Positions 51,774 through 60,411 of a stretch of 64,000 nucleotides of DNA are shown here, one piece after another. How positions within the stretch are numbered: the first letter of the stretch is position 1; the number at the start of each line of letters is the position of its first letter. The notes below the pieces were generated by a model, which was given only the letters and a program-made list of their open reading frames with translations, had not been told where the DNA came from and did not search any database. This DNA is from Hydrogenophaga sp040372165 (lineage in GTDB: Bacteria; Pseudomonadota; Gammaproteobacteria; Burkholderiales; Burkholderiaceae_C): assembly GCF_040372165.1 (NCBI RefSeq), contig NZ_BAABWG010000002.1, positions 310,001 through 374,000 of the forward strand, written 5' to 3'. A program made the translations under genes and the position numbers.

Positions 51774-51856
51774 CACTTTGCGTGCAGAATGCATGTTGCA
51801 GGCGAACATGCCCATGATCGCCACCCACGAAGCAGCGCACGGGAGGGTGCACCTAC

Positions 51857-52819
51857 ATGCTCGCTTACGACCTCACGATCGGCAATTCTCCAGTCAATTT
51901 CGACGAAGACGGTATTCAGGGATGGTGTTTTGGCCTGCCACCAGGCATCATGCCCGAGCAATGGCCACTTGACCGCGGCAATGGCTACCCGCTCATGCAC
52001 GGGTTCACCTTGCTGCTGCCTCCCGACTACCGCGTTCACGGCCCTGACGTGGTGGCCCTCAGCTTCTTTGCCACACCGGCGGATTTCAACGACGGTGGGC
52101 CAGCCGAGATCGACGAGATCGTCGACATGGCCGAATCAGTCGACATACCGCCCGAGCGTACTGATCTGCTGTCGCTCTGGCACACCATGAGCGAGCAGGC
52201 CAGAGACGACAAGTTGTTTTTCATGGAAGACATTCTCGGCTGCCGCTATGCCGTTCGTCTGCTGAGCCAGGATGAGTTTGATGGCCCGCTGTGTTTGCCG
52301 CCGGACTGGCTTGGTCAGAACGGCGAAGGTCACCCGCTGAATGCCTCGCTGGCGCCGCCAGGCTGGCTGCGCGAACCAGGGTCGCTCCTGAGCTGGAAGG
52401 CCATTAACGCATCCTTGCCTTGGGCGACGGTAAAAGGCGCACCTGATCCAGACCAGGCCTGGCTCGAAGGCATGGGCGATGAACCCAACGCGGGTCTTTA
52501 TCTGAACCGGTCTCTGCGGTGGACCCCTCGCCAGCAAGACCCCAATGCAGGTATTGCCGTGAATGATGCCGAAGGTCGCTACCAGGAGCACTACTACTGG
52601 CTCAATGACGTCATCGACACCGAAAACTATCGCCTCCACCCATGGTCAGAAGGGCATCAGCCCAATCACATCGGAGGGACCATGCGGCCGGTGCAGGCAG
52701 CGCCAGATTTTTCTCCGTTCTACGTCGAATTTGAAGAAGACATGGGCGGCTACAACTTCGGTGGCGGCAACGCCCAACTCGACTTCAAGACCATGGGTTT
52801 TGACTGGGCCTGCGGCTGA
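51857..52819 (+). CDS. unrecognised soluble protein
   Basis: A 320-residue acidic protein that I do not recognise. It has no signal peptide and no helices long enough for a membrane. It is rich in Pro, Trp and acidic residues (GWCFGLPPGIMPEQWPL near the start; YYWLNDVIDTENYRLHPW near 245). It ends with a compact Gly/Phe-rich block, YVEFEEDMGGYNFGGGNAQ followed by MGFDWACG. A GGAGG sequence lies ten bases before the ATG. It stands between the palindromic element and an SDR gene. A role as an immunity-like or structural protein is possible but unsupported. Confidence 0.6.
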   Translation: MLAYDLTIGNSPVNFDEDGIQGWCFGLPPGIMPEQWPLDRGNGYPLMHGFTLLLPPDYRVHGPDVVALSFFATPADFNDGGPAEIDEIVDMAESVDIPPERTDLLSLWHTMSEQARDDKLFFMEDILGCRYAVRLLSQDEFDGPLCLPPDWLGQNGEGHPLNASLAPPGWLREPGSLLSWKAINASLPWATVKGAPDPDQAWLEGMGDEPNAGLYLNRSLRWTPRQQDPNAGIAVNDAEGRYQEHYYWLNDVIDTENYRLHPWSEGHQPNHIGGTMRPVQAAPDFSPFYVEFEEDMGGYNFGGGNAQLDFKTMGFDWACG

Positions 52820-52893
52820 TCGAGGTAAATCAGCACCATCGCAAATCGAATCAAATCAAAGCACAGCAAGCAAAGAAACAGGAGAGCAATCCA

Positions 52894-53694
52894 ATGGATC
52901 TTGGTATCAAAGGCAAATGGGCGCTGGTCTGTGGCGCAAGCAAGGGGCTTGGCTACGGTTGTGCGCAGGCCTTGTCGGCAGAGGGCGTCAACCTCGTCAT
53001 CGTCGCGCGTGGGCAGAGTGATTTGAACGACGCGGCCGAGCGCCTCAAAGCCCAGGCACCTTCGGGCACCGAGGTGCTCACCGTGGCTGCAGACATCACC
53101 AGCGAAAAAGGACGTTCGGCCGCGCTGTCGGTGGCAGGTGGCCCGGGTACTGCCTTCGATATTGTCGTCACCAACGCCGGCGGCCCACCACCGGGCGACT
53201 TCCGTGCCTGGGACCGCGACGCCTGGGTCAAGGCGCTGGACGCCAACATGCTCACCCCTATCGAGCTCATCAAAGCCACTGTCGACGGCATGGCGCAGCG
53301 CGGCTTTGGCCGCATCATCAACATCACCTCAGGCGCGGTGAAGTCGCCCATCGACATCCTCGGCCTGTCCAACGGCGCGCGCAGTGGCCTCACCGGTTTT
53401 ATTGCGGGCGTGTCGCGCAGCAGCGTGGCCGCGCAAGGCGTCACCATCAACAACCTGCTGCCCGGTGCGTTCGACACCGACCGCCTCAAGGCCACCTTTG
53501 AAGGCGCGGCCCAGAAAACCGGCAAACCCATCGAAACCCTGATGGACGGCCGCCGGCAGGGCATTCCGGCCAAGCGCTTCGGCAACCCGCAAGAGTTCGG
53601 CGCCTTGTGCGCATTCCTGTGCAGTGCACACGCCGGTTACATCACCGGGCAGAACGTGCTGATTGATGGTGGGGCGTATCCGGGAACGTATTGA
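52894..53694 (+). CDS. SDR family protein with altered catalytic motif
   Basis: A 266-residue short-chain dehydrogenase/reductase fold. The N-terminal nucleotide motif GASKGLGYGCA (about residues 13-23) and NAGG are intact, and the Ser in INITSGAVKS is kept. The YxxxK active-site motif is replaced by SNGAR (LGLSNGARSGLTGF, about residue 160), so Tyr and Lys are lost. The C-terminal QNVLIDGGAYPG is family-typical. Proteins of this kind are usually named 3-oxoacyl-ACP reductase, which is doubtful here. AGGAG precedes the ATG after an A-rich leader. Confidence 0.83.
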   Translation: MDLGIKGKWALVCGASKGLGYGCAQALSAEGVNLVIVARGQSDLNDAAERLKAQAPSGTEVLTVAADITSEKGRSAALSVAGGPGTAFDIVVTNAGGPPPGDFRAWDRDAWVKALDANMLTPIELIKATVDGMAQRGFGRIINITSGAVKSPIDILGLSNGARSGLTGFIAGVSRSSVAAQGVTINNLLPGAFDTDRLKATFEGAAQKTGKPIETLMDGRRQGIPAKRFGNPQEFGALCAFLCSAHAGYITGQNVLIDGGAYPGTY

Positions 53695-53772
53695 CGTTGA
53701 GTGAAGGGCAGACACTTGACCTCTTTCGCTTGCCCATCTGAGGTGAGCAGCATCTTTTTGGGAGGACAAGAA

Positions 53773-54315
53773 TTGATTAAGTGGCTGAAGAACTCAGCAT
53801 CCAAAATGAGCGTGGTGGCGTTGGCCAGTCTCTCCGTCGTGTTTGCTGTCCATGCAGCAGACTCGTCCAACGCACTGGCTGCTGCCGTGTGCAAGCTGCG
53901 CACAGGCGGTGGCACCATTGTGGCTGGCGTGGGCTTTGGTTGCTCATGGGCTGAAGTCGACGGCTCAACCCTGAAGCGAGGCGAAGAGGTCATGCTCACC
54001 ATCCTGCCCAAGGCAGACGCAGGCATGGCGAGCTACCTGGGCGAGACATTGAAAAAGATGCACAGAAACGGGCAGGCGCTGAAGTCGAGCCTGGACCCAG
54101 TGTCTGTCTGCTCGCAAGGCGAGCCGAGCGGAGAGGTCCTGACCTTCGAAGTCCCTGGCACCTCCGTCGCCACCTTGCAGGGCTACGCAATGTGTGACGG
54201 CGACTTGCTGCACATGAGAATCACCTTGGACCGAGGCGATAGCAGCCGTGCGAAGCTGTTGCCGATTTTTGAAGATGCAATGAAGAAGGCGGTACCGCTG
54301 ACCAGCGTGTATTGA
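53773..54315 (+). CDS. exported protein of unknown function
   Basis: A 180-residue protein with a clear signal peptide (MSVVALASLSVVFAVHAAD, cleavage after VHA). The mature part has four Cys (AAAVCKLRTGG, GFGCSWAEV, VSVCSQGEP, YAMCDGDLL), consistent with two disulfides in the periplasm. I do not recognise the family. The start is TTG at 53773, supported by GGAGG seven bases upstream; an upstream ATG (53701) would make an unlikely leader. Confidence 0.65.
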   Translation: MIKWLKNSASKMSVVALASLSVVFAVHAADSSNALAAAVCKLRTGGGTIVAGVGFGCSWAEVDGSTLKRGEEVMLTILPKADAGMASYLGETLKKMHRNGQALKSSLDPVSVCSQGEPSGEVLTFEVPGTSVATLQGYAMCDGDLLHMRITLDRGDSSRAKLLPIFEDAMKKAVPLTSVY

Positions 54316-54383
54316 GGTCGGCACGTGAGCGTGTTCGGTTGGCCCAAGAAAGGGTGCCCACATTCGCGCGGTGATGATCCAGG

Positions 54384-55148
54384 TTACTCCAGTGACTCAT
54401 GAAACCCTTCCGCGCCCGGCTTCCAGTAAGCCGATGCTTTCACTTGTGTTCGGGGCAGACCACGCTCGTTGATCAGCACGTGGCGCAGTTGTGCCATGGT
54501 GCTCGCTTCACCCGCGCACCAGGCAAACCCATTGCCTGAGGTTTCATCGGGAGGCAAGAGCAGTTCGCGCGCAGCTTGCAGCACGTCGCCGCTCGTGCCC
54601 ACATGTTTTGCGACCATGTTGGGCCGTTGGGGCAAGGCCGCAAGGTCCCTGACGTCGTTACTTTGAACAATGACCACGGAGTGTGTGGCGTCGGCCAGCT
54701 CTTGCAGTCGACGCTCCACGGCGAGCCATGCGGTCAGGTCGTCGACAGGCGGGTACCAGCCCAGGTCACCCGAGATGATCATCGAGCCCCGCGGTCTACC
54801 GGCGGAGACTTTGACGCCCGTTTGAAGGTCTAGCGCCCAGTCTCTCGCGGAGCCGCCGTCGCGCACGACGAAGATCAGCGTCAATTCCTGCCAACGTTCG
54901 TCAAACCGAACGGGTGTGTAGTCGCGCCGCTGAGGCAGGTTCTTGGCGTTGTTAAAGAACAGCTTTGCATGGCAGTGAGAAGACAGCAGCCTAAACTCGG
55001 CGAGTTCCGGGCCGCGCACTTTGAAGGCGTACGGACGGTCGCCGACGCGGACGATGTCTGCGATTGGCAAGCACGAAATGCCAATCGGGGCTACAATGCT
55101 CTCTCGGCTCGCAACTTGCTCTCCATTGCGTGCGCCGGCGTCAGACAT
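54384..55148 (-). CDS. siderophore-interacting protein (FAD ferric reductase), paralog 1
   Basis: A 254-residue flavoprotein of the SIP/ViuB family, which reduces ferric siderophores in the cytoplasm. The FAD motif is RRDYTPVRFD (about residues 74-83), followed by LTLIFVVRDGGSARDWA, GRPRGSMIISGDLGWYPPVDD and WCAGEASTMAQLRHVL. It is closely related to the gene at 56885-57667 (same C-terminal AYWKPGAEGFHE). The N-terminal strands are more diverged. No ribosome site is obvious at the chosen ATG. Confidence 0.87.
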   Translation of the reverse strand: MSDAGARNGEQVASRESIVAPIGISCLPIADIVRVGDRPYAFKVRGPELAEFRLLSSHCHAKLFFNNAKNLPQRRDYTPVRFDERWQELTLIFVVRDGGSARDWALDLQTGVKVSAGRPRGSMIISGDLGWYPPVDDLTAWLAVERRLQELADATHSVVIVQSNDVRDLAALPQRPNMVAKHVGTSGDVLQAARELLLPPDETSGNGFAWCAGEASTMAQLRHVLINERGLPRTQVKASAYWKPGAEGFHESLE

Positions 55149-55671
55149 GCTAACAGGCGGCTAAGTCCGTCGTCTGACCTTGACCAACTGGCCTCCTTGC
55201 AGGCTTCTCTGGTCTTCCTTCCCAAAGGTGAGCTTTTTCTTTTGTAGCCCGGTTGTGCGGGCCATTGTTTTTGTTGGCGCTTGCGTTGCGTGCCTCTTCT
55301 TGATGGCGTGCGCGCTGGATTGACGCTCCACAACCTGCCTGAGTCTTGCAGCGCCGTTTGGTACAGGTGCTGGTGCTGCTGCTGTTTGGGCCGGGTCGGG
55401 GAACTGGCCAGAGTCAACTCGGCTTGACCCAGATCGGCTCACTTCTCCTCAGCTCACCTCAACCAACTCACCTCAACGCCATCCGAGACGCGACGAGGTG
55501 GGACGAGACGGGGAAGACGGGAAGGCGAGTCAATGCGGAAATGACTGCTCGTGCGTTGACCAGCAAAGGCCTCTTCTTTGTCGAGGACATGGTTAGTCTC
55601 CACGCCAAAAACAACAACATCAGTACCAACATCCGTATCCATATCAATTCAATATACATAACAACATCAAG
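55149..55671. other. gene-poor region
   Basis: About 520 bases without a convincing gene; the open frames here are short and of mixed composition. Visible features: an 11-bp direct repeat CTCACCTCAAC at 55453 and 55467, a purine-rich stretch (about 55490-55530), a weak GCCCG...CGGGC stem at 55253 followed by T residues, and a markedly AT-rich tract at 55600-55680 just before the next gene, which may hold its promoter. Base composition differs from the rest of the window. Confidence 0.5.
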
Positions 55672-55971
55672 ATGAATATCCTTATGAGCTATATCCCCGA
55701 ACCAACCAACCCGTCGTCAACGTCGGCATCATCATCAATTCGGCCAGCGCCGCTGAGTTTCGACATCGGACGCTACAAGGTTTCGCCGTTGAGCCGCCGC
55801 ACAGACAATGGTGAGTACGTTGCCAGCATCTCACTTCGCAGCGGTTGCGGATCGACCTCGCATGATCGAGTGTTTCGTCTGTTGCCCTTGTTTCCCAACG
55901 AGCAAGCTGCTTTGGACTTTGCTGCCCACCAAGGGCGGCAGATGGCCATGCAGCAGACAGCCGTTTGCTGA
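55672..55971 (+). CDS. small conserved-looking hypothetical protein
   Basis: A 99-residue soluble protein. The first 35 residues are Ser/Pro-rich; the rest reads KVSPLSRRTDNGEYVASISLRSG then HDRVFRLLPLFPNEQAALDFA, similar to small hypothetical proteins I recall from Burkholderiales. No function known. ATG codons at 55672 and 55684 are both possible. It is 41 bases before the protease gene on the same strand. Confidence 0.55.
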   Translation: MNILMSYIPEPTNPSSTSASSSIRPAPLSFDIGRYKVSPLSRRTDNGEYVASISLRSGCGSTSHDRVFRLLPLFPNEQAALDFAAHQGRQMAMQQTAVC

Positions 55972-56012
55972 GCAGGCGGCATTGCGACCTTCTACCCATG
56001 AGGACCCAAGCC

Positions 56013-56855
56013 ATGCTTGACGCCAGCAGCCCTAATCCGTCTTTCACTGCAGATGGCGTTGTGCCTTCCGCGGAACCTGTGTTGTTTGCCACCACGAAGG
56101 TTCAGACCTTTCTGGGGCAAGCGCCCTTGACGGGGGCGAGCGGGTTTTTCTTTGCCAGAGATGACCGGCTGTATCTGGTCACCAACCGGCACGTGTTTCA
56201 AGACGAAGCGGTTGGCCATGCCCCAGACCGCGTCGAAATTGAGATCCACACCGATCCGCAGGATCTCACCCAGATTGCCGTGTTCTCGATCCCGTTGTAT
56301 GCCGGGGGCCTGGCGCTCTGGAACGGCGCCCTGGATTCCGGCGGCGTGGTTGACATTGCCGTCGTCGAGATCGAACGCGGCAAGCTACCTGTCGGCAGTG
56401 TCATCCGTGCCTTCAGCCCCAGTCATTTGCAATCCCGTGGTGAGGATTTCGGTCTTGGATCTGCCCTGATTGTGGTGGGGTTCCCGCTGGGCTTTCATGA
56501 CACCATCCATCATCTGGCCGTTGCCCGCAGTGCGACCATCGCATCTGCCTTTGGCGTCAGGTTCCAGCAGCGCGGCTGCTTCCTGACGGATGCACGCACG
56601 CACAGCGGCAGCAGTGGAGCGCCAGTCTTGCGCAGGCGCACACTTAAAGAAAGCAGTGACGCGAGTGATTGGGAAACGGACTGGCAACTGCTCGGTATCC
56701 ATTCCACGCGCATGGACATGGGACCGAGAGACCACACTTCGGATGAGTCACTAGGGCTGAACTGTGTCTGGTATGCCGATGCACTCATGGCACTGACCCT
56801 TCCACACGACGCAGGTCCGGTTGCAGGGGATGAGGCACCGGAAGCCGCGGCGTAG
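56013..56855 (+). CDS. trypsin-like serine protease, cytoplasmic form
   Basis: A 280-residue S1-like (trypsin_2) protease. The triad is visible: His in YLVTNRHVFQDE (about residue 58), Asp in GGVVDIAVVEIERG (about residue 118) and Ser in TDARTHSGSSGAPVLRR (about residue 205). There is no signal peptide, membrane helix or PDZ domain, which sets it apart from DegP/HtrA. GAGGA eight bases before the ATG at 56013 supports the start. The target is unknown; such stand-alone proteases often occur in accessory or defence regions. Confidence 0.82.
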   Translation: MLDASSPNPSFTADGVVPSAEPVLFATTKVQTFLGQAPLTGASGFFFARDDRLYLVTNRHVFQDEAVGHAPDRVEIEIHTDPQDLTQIAVFSIPLYAGGLALWNGALDSGGVVDIAVVEIERGKLPVGSVIRAFSPSHLQSRGEDFGLGSALIVVGFPLGFHDTIHHLAVARSATIASAFGVRFQQRGCFLTDARTHSGSSGAPVLRRRTLKESSDASDWETDWQLLGIHSTRMDMGPRDHTSDESLGLNCVWYADALMALTLPHDAGPVAGDEAPEAAA

Positions 56856-56884
56856 CGTCGTTTGGCGAGAGCGTCCCTGCCACT

Positions 56885-57667
56885 CTACGACAAAGTCTCG
56901 TGAAACCCTTCGGCTCCTGGTTTCCAGTACGCAGAGGCCTTCACATGGGTGCGGGGCAATCCTCGCTCGTTGATCAGCACCTCGCGCAGTTTCGCCATGG
57001 TGCCTGCTTCACCCGCGCACCAGGCAAAGCCATTGCCTGACGCTTCATCGGAAGGCAAGGGCAGTTCACGTGCTGCCTGCAGCATGTCGCTGCCCGTTCG
57101 CACATGTCTGGCGACCATGTTGGGCCGTTGGGGCAGGGCCGCCAGGTCTGACGCATCCTTGCTTTGAAGAATGACCACCGTGGGCGTTCCCTCGGGCAGT
57201 TCTTGCAGGCGCCGCTCCATGGCCGGCCATGCAGTCAGGTCGCCGGCGAGCAGGTACCAGCCCAGATTTTCCGGGATGATCATCGACCCGCGCGGTCCAC
57301 CAATCTTGACGGCATCTCCCGGTTGCAAACGAAGTGCCCAGTCGCTCGCGGCGCCACCGTCGTGCACAGCGAAGATCAGCGTCAGCTCATTGCGGTTCTC
57401 GTCAAAGCCAACCGGTGTGTAGTCGCGCCGCTGCGCTTGTCCCTTGGCGTCGTCAAAGAACAGCTTCACATGGTCGTCGAAAGACAGCGAGGTAAATCTG
57501 GCCAGTGCCGGGCCGCCCACTTTGATGGCATGCAAGCCGTCGCTGATGCGTTCGGTAGAGACAACGGCAAGGTCGCGCAAAACCAGTTCATGGCGAACCC
57601 TGCGGATCACTGAATGGCCGCTGGTCTCAGGATTGGCCCTGTCGGGCGCAGAAGTTGGAGTGCTCAT
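56885..57667 (-). CDS. siderophore-interacting protein (FAD ferric reductase), paralog 2
   Basis: A 260-residue SIP/ViuB flavoprotein with RRDYTPVGFDENRNELTLIF, GGPRGSMIIPENLGWYLLAGD and WCAGEAGTMAKLREVL. It is a paralog of the gene at 54384-55148, with about the same length and ending. The ATG at 57667 (MSTPTSAPDRANP) is chosen; the open frame beyond is a shadow of the marR gene. It diverges from marR across a 70-base regulatory region, so MarR control is likely. Confidence 0.88.
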   Translation of the reverse strand: MSTPTSAPDRANPETSGHSVIRRVRHELVLRDLAVVSTERISDGLHAIKVGGPALARFTSLSFDDHVKLFFDDAKGQAQRRDYTPVGFDENRNELTLIFAVHDGGAASDWALRLQPGDAVKIGGPRGSMIIPENLGWYLLAGDLTAWPAMERRLQELPEGTPTVVILQSKDASDLAALPQRPNMVARHVRTGSDMLQAARELPLPSDEASGNGFAWCAGEAGTMAKLREVLINERGLPRTHVKASAYWKPGAEGFHETLS

Positions 57668-57688
57668 GTTGATAGGGCGCTTGTATTG

Positions 57689-57733
57689 GTTGATAATGTC
57701 ATCTATTGTGAAAATATTAGTTGATGCTGTCAA
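57689..57733. promoter_or_regulatory. divergent promoters with two operator-like repeats (marR / SIP)
   Basis: Two 13-base direct repeats GTTGATnnTGTCA occur at 57689-57701 and 57720-57732, 31 bases apart (about three helical turns). On the plus strand TTGATA (57690-57695) and AATATT (57713-57718) have a 17-base gap and can drive marR. On the minus strand TTGACA (57733-57728) and CACAAT have a 17-base gap and can drive the SIP gene. The repeats overlap both -35 boxes, which fits repression by the MarR protein. Confidence 0.6.
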
Positions 57734-57737
57734 CCAT

Positions 57738-58184
57738 ATGAGCACCAAAGCCCCTGAAGAGATCATGGATGCCATGCATGAATTGCTGCATCTGGCCCGC
57801 GCAGCACAGCGCCAACGCATGCCCGACGATGGCCTGCACCCGATGGAAGGGCGTGCGCTGGGATTCTTTGTTCGGCATCCCGGTGGCACCCAGCGCGAAC
57901 TGGTGCAGCACAGCGGGCGCGACAAAGGCCAGGTGGCCCGGCTCATTGCGTCGCTGCGCGACAAAGGTCTGCTGGTGGCCGAGCCTGACGCAGAAGACCG
58001 TCGTGTGACGCGCCTCTACCCGAGCGAGTCAGCCCTGGCTTTGCATGGTCAGGTCATGGCCGAACGCAAGGCGGTGGCGGCCGATGCGTTGACCGGGCTG
58101 TCTGCGGAAGACAAGCGAAACCTGCTGCGCATGCTGGACCACATGCAGACGCGCCTGAGCGCTCAGGTGGTCAAGGAAGCTTGA
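57738..58184 (+). CDS. MarR family transcriptional regulator
   Basis: A 148-residue winged-helix regulator. HTH: GGTQRELVQHSGRDKGQVARLIASL (about residues 49-73); wing: LVAEPDAEDRRVTRLYPSE. The ATG at 57738 is placed just beyond the promoter region shared with the divergent ferric reductase. It probably represses itself and that gene. The ligand is unknown; iron or siderophore sensing is a guess from the neighbour. Confidence 0.9.
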   Translation: MSTKAPEEIMDAMHELLHLARAAQRQRMPDDGLHPMEGRALGFFVRHPGGTQRELVQHSGRDKGQVARLIASLRDKGLLVAEPDAEDRRVTRLYPSESALALHGQVMAERKAVAADALTGLSAEDKRNLLRMLDHMQTRLSAQVVKEA

Positions 58185-58219
58185 AGCAGGGAAATGCAAG
58201 GAAGGGCACAGCGAACGCC

Positions 58220-59173
58220 TCACCCGCGCCTCGAACTCACCCAGATGCCCGCCACAATGAACAGAAAACCGGCGCCGTGATACCAATGCGGCAGTTCGCC
58301 CAGCAGCGTGGCCGAGAGAATGGCCGCGAACAGTGGCGTGAGGTTGGGGAAAAAGCCGGCGATGGCCGGGCCCACGCGTGCCACGCCAGCGCCCCAGCAG
58401 CGGTAGGCAATCAAGGATGGACCGATGGCCACATACACCAGGGCCACGATCAGCGGCCAGCCCCAGGCGATGTGCACGGCTGCGTCGCCGGGCTCGGCCG
58501 TGGCGCTGAGCACGCCCCACTCAATGCCGCTCATCGCGCCTGACCACATCAGGCCCAGCGCCATCTGGGCCATCAGGTAGGCCGCCCAGTGGCTTCGGAT
58601 GGCGGGTGGCTCTGATCCTGCCGGTGGCTTGGCCAGCAGCCAGCTGTAGCCCGACCATGCGGCGGCGGCCATCAGCATCCAGGCGTCGCCGGGCACAAAC
58701 TGCACGGCCAGCAGTTGCTGCAAGCTGCCGCGCGAGAGCACAAAGGCCACACCGGTGAGCGACAGGGCGGCGCCGATGGCGGCCTTTCGGGCCACCGGCA
58801 CGCCATAGAACACCCGGCCGATCAGCAGCATCCACACGGGCATGCTCGAGGCCACCAGGGTCACGTTGATGGGCGTGGAGGTTTTGAGTGCCAGGTACTG
58901 CAGCGAGTTGTAGGTGCCCACGCCAAACAGCCCCAGCCAGGCAAAGCGCTTCCAGTTGGCCCAGAGGCCGGTGCCCGGCCTGAGCACCCAGCCGGCCATG
59001 GGCAGTAGCAGCACAAAGGCCAGCACCCAGCGCAGGAAGTTGAACGTGAAAGGCGGAATCGTGCCCTGCATCATCCGCCCCACCACGGCATTGCCCGCCC
59101 ACATCAGCGGTGGGATGACCAGCAGCGCAACTGCGGCTGGCGTCAGGCGGTGGGAAGAATCGGCAGAAGACAT
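58220..59173 (-). CDS. DMT superfamily exporter (EamA domain)
   Basis: A 317-residue ten-helix membrane protein with two EamA repeats. It starts MSSADSSHRLTPAAVALLVIPPLMWAGNAVVGRMM and ends LPHWYHGAGFLFIVAGIWVSSRRG. It is not a close paralog of the exporter at 50497-51447. The ATG at 59173 is preferred to one four codons upstream. Converges on marR with a 35-base gap. Confidence 0.88.
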   Translation of the reverse strand: MSSADSSHRLTPAAVALLVIPPLMWAGNAVVGRMMQGTIPPFTFNFLRWVLAFVLLLPMAGWVLRPGTGLWANWKRFAWLGLFGVGTYNSLQYLALKTSTPINVTLVASSMPVWMLLIGRVFYGVPVARKAAIGAALSLTGVAFVLSRGSLQQLLAVQFVPGDAWMLMAAAAWSGYSWLLAKPPAGSEPPAIRSHWAAYLMAQMALGLMWSGAMSGIEWGVLSATAEPGDAAVHIAWGWPLIVALVYVAIGPSLIAYRCWGAGVARVGPAIAGFFPNLTPLFAAILSATLLGELPHWYHGAGFLFIVAGIWVSSRRG

Positions 59174-59311
59174 ATGCAGCAGCACTGTAGCGGCTTGGGC
59201 GCTGTCTTGGCTGACGCACAGGTTTCAACCCTGCCGCGCAGCACGTCTTCCCGTTTCGTGGCAGCATGCCGTCTGATTCAGTGTTTCAGATTTCCACAGG
59301 AGACAATCCCC

Positions 59312-60313
59312 ATGTCCGAGGCATCCACTTCCAGCCGCGCTGTGCGCATCCATGCACCGGGCGGTGCAGACCAACTCGTTCTGGACACCGTTGATGTGGG
59401 TGCCCCGGGTCCGGGCCAGGTCAGAGTGCGTCACCACGCCATTGGCCTGAACTTCATCGACGTCTATCACCGCACAGGCCTCTACCCGCTGCCCATGCCG
59501 CATGGCATCGGTATGGAAGGTGCCGGCGTGATCGAAGCCGTTGGCGAGGGAGTGACGCACCTCAAAGCGGGAGATCGCGCCGCTTACGCCGCAGCGCCTC
59601 CGGGCAGCTATTGCGATGCACGGGTCATGCCGGCACAAAACGTCTGCCGACTGCCCGACGCCATCGATTTCGAAACCGGTGCTGCCATGATGCTCAAAGG
59701 CCTCACCGCGCAGTACCTGCTCAAGAAGTGCAAGCCGGTTGAAGGCCTGGAGGCGGGCGACTTTGTGCTCTTCCATGCCGCTGCCGGTGGCGTGGGCCTG
59801 ATCGCCTGTCAGTGGGCCAAGGCCTTGGGTCTGCGCCTGATCGGTACGGCCGGCACGGATGAAAAGTGTGCGCTGGCTCACGAGCATGGTGCCGAATTCA
59901 CCATCAACTACCGCACCGAGAATTTCACCGAGCGGGTCAAGGAGATCACGGGCGGCAAAGGCGTGAAAGTTGTCTATGACTCCGTGGGCAAGGACACTTG
60001 GGAAGGCTCACTGGATTGTCTGCGCCCGTTTGGTCTGATGGTCAGCTTCGGCAACGCCAGCGGCCCGGTCGACCCTTTCTCTCCCGGTATTCTGGGCCCC
60101 AAGGGTTCCATGTACGTCACCCGCCAGACCCTGTTCACCCACATCAGCAGCCGCGAAGCCACACAGGCCATGGCAGACGATCTGTTCGAGGTGGTGCAAT
60201 CGGGCAAGGTGAAGATCCGCATCGACCAGCGCTTTGCCCTGGCCGATGTGCAGGATGCCCACCGCAGCCTGGAGGCCCGCCAGACCACGGGTTGCACCAT
60301 CTTGTTGCCTTGA
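59312..60313 (+). CDS. qor: quinone oxidoreductase / zeta-crystallin-like NADPH dehydrogenase
   Basis: A 333-residue MDR-family protein lacking zinc ligands. Motifs: NFIDVYHRTGLYPLPMPHGIGMEGAGVI and the NADPH site FHAAAGGVGLIACQWAKALG (about residues 151-170). Ends RQTTGCTILLP. It is similar to QorA, which reduces quinones or enals. GGAG lies upstream of the ATG at 59312; the longer frame from 59150 overlaps the divergent exporter and is not used. A strong terminator follows. Confidence 0.92.
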   Translation: MSEASTSSRAVRIHAPGGADQLVLDTVDVGAPGPGQVRVRHHAIGLNFIDVYHRTGLYPLPMPHGIGMEGAGVIEAVGEGVTHLKAGDRAAYAAAPPGSYCDARVMPAQNVCRLPDAIDFETGAAMMLKGLTAQYLLKKCKPVEGLEAGDFVLFHAAAGGVGLIACQWAKALGLRLIGTAGTDEKCALAHEHGAEFTINYRTENFTERVKEITGGKGVKVVYDSVGKDTWEGSLDCLRPFGLMVSFGNASGPVDPFSPGILGPKGSMYVTRQTLFTHISSREATQAMADDLFEVVQSGKVKIRIDQRFALADVQDAHRSLEARQTTGCTILLP

Positions 60314-60356
60314 TGGAGCCTACCGGGCCGGGGGTGACGATGGCCCACCCCAAATG

Positions 60357-60387
60357 AAAAAACGCAGGCCACCGGCCTGCGTTTTTT
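60357..60387. terminator. bidirectional intrinsic terminator
   Basis: A perfect 10-bp stem AACGCAGGCC/GGCCTGCGTT (60361-60370 with 60374-60383), loop ACC, with four further A to the left and four further T to the right. It lies between the convergent qor and lipoprotein genes and should serve both. A near copy occurs at 60927-60953. Confidence 0.92.
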
Positions 60388-60411
60388 CTTCCTTGGAGAA
60401 CTTGAATCTGG

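Noticed and set aside
55346..55675. 109-codon plus-strand frame in the gene-poor region
   Set aside because: Abrupt change in composition, no ribosome site and no conserved pattern.
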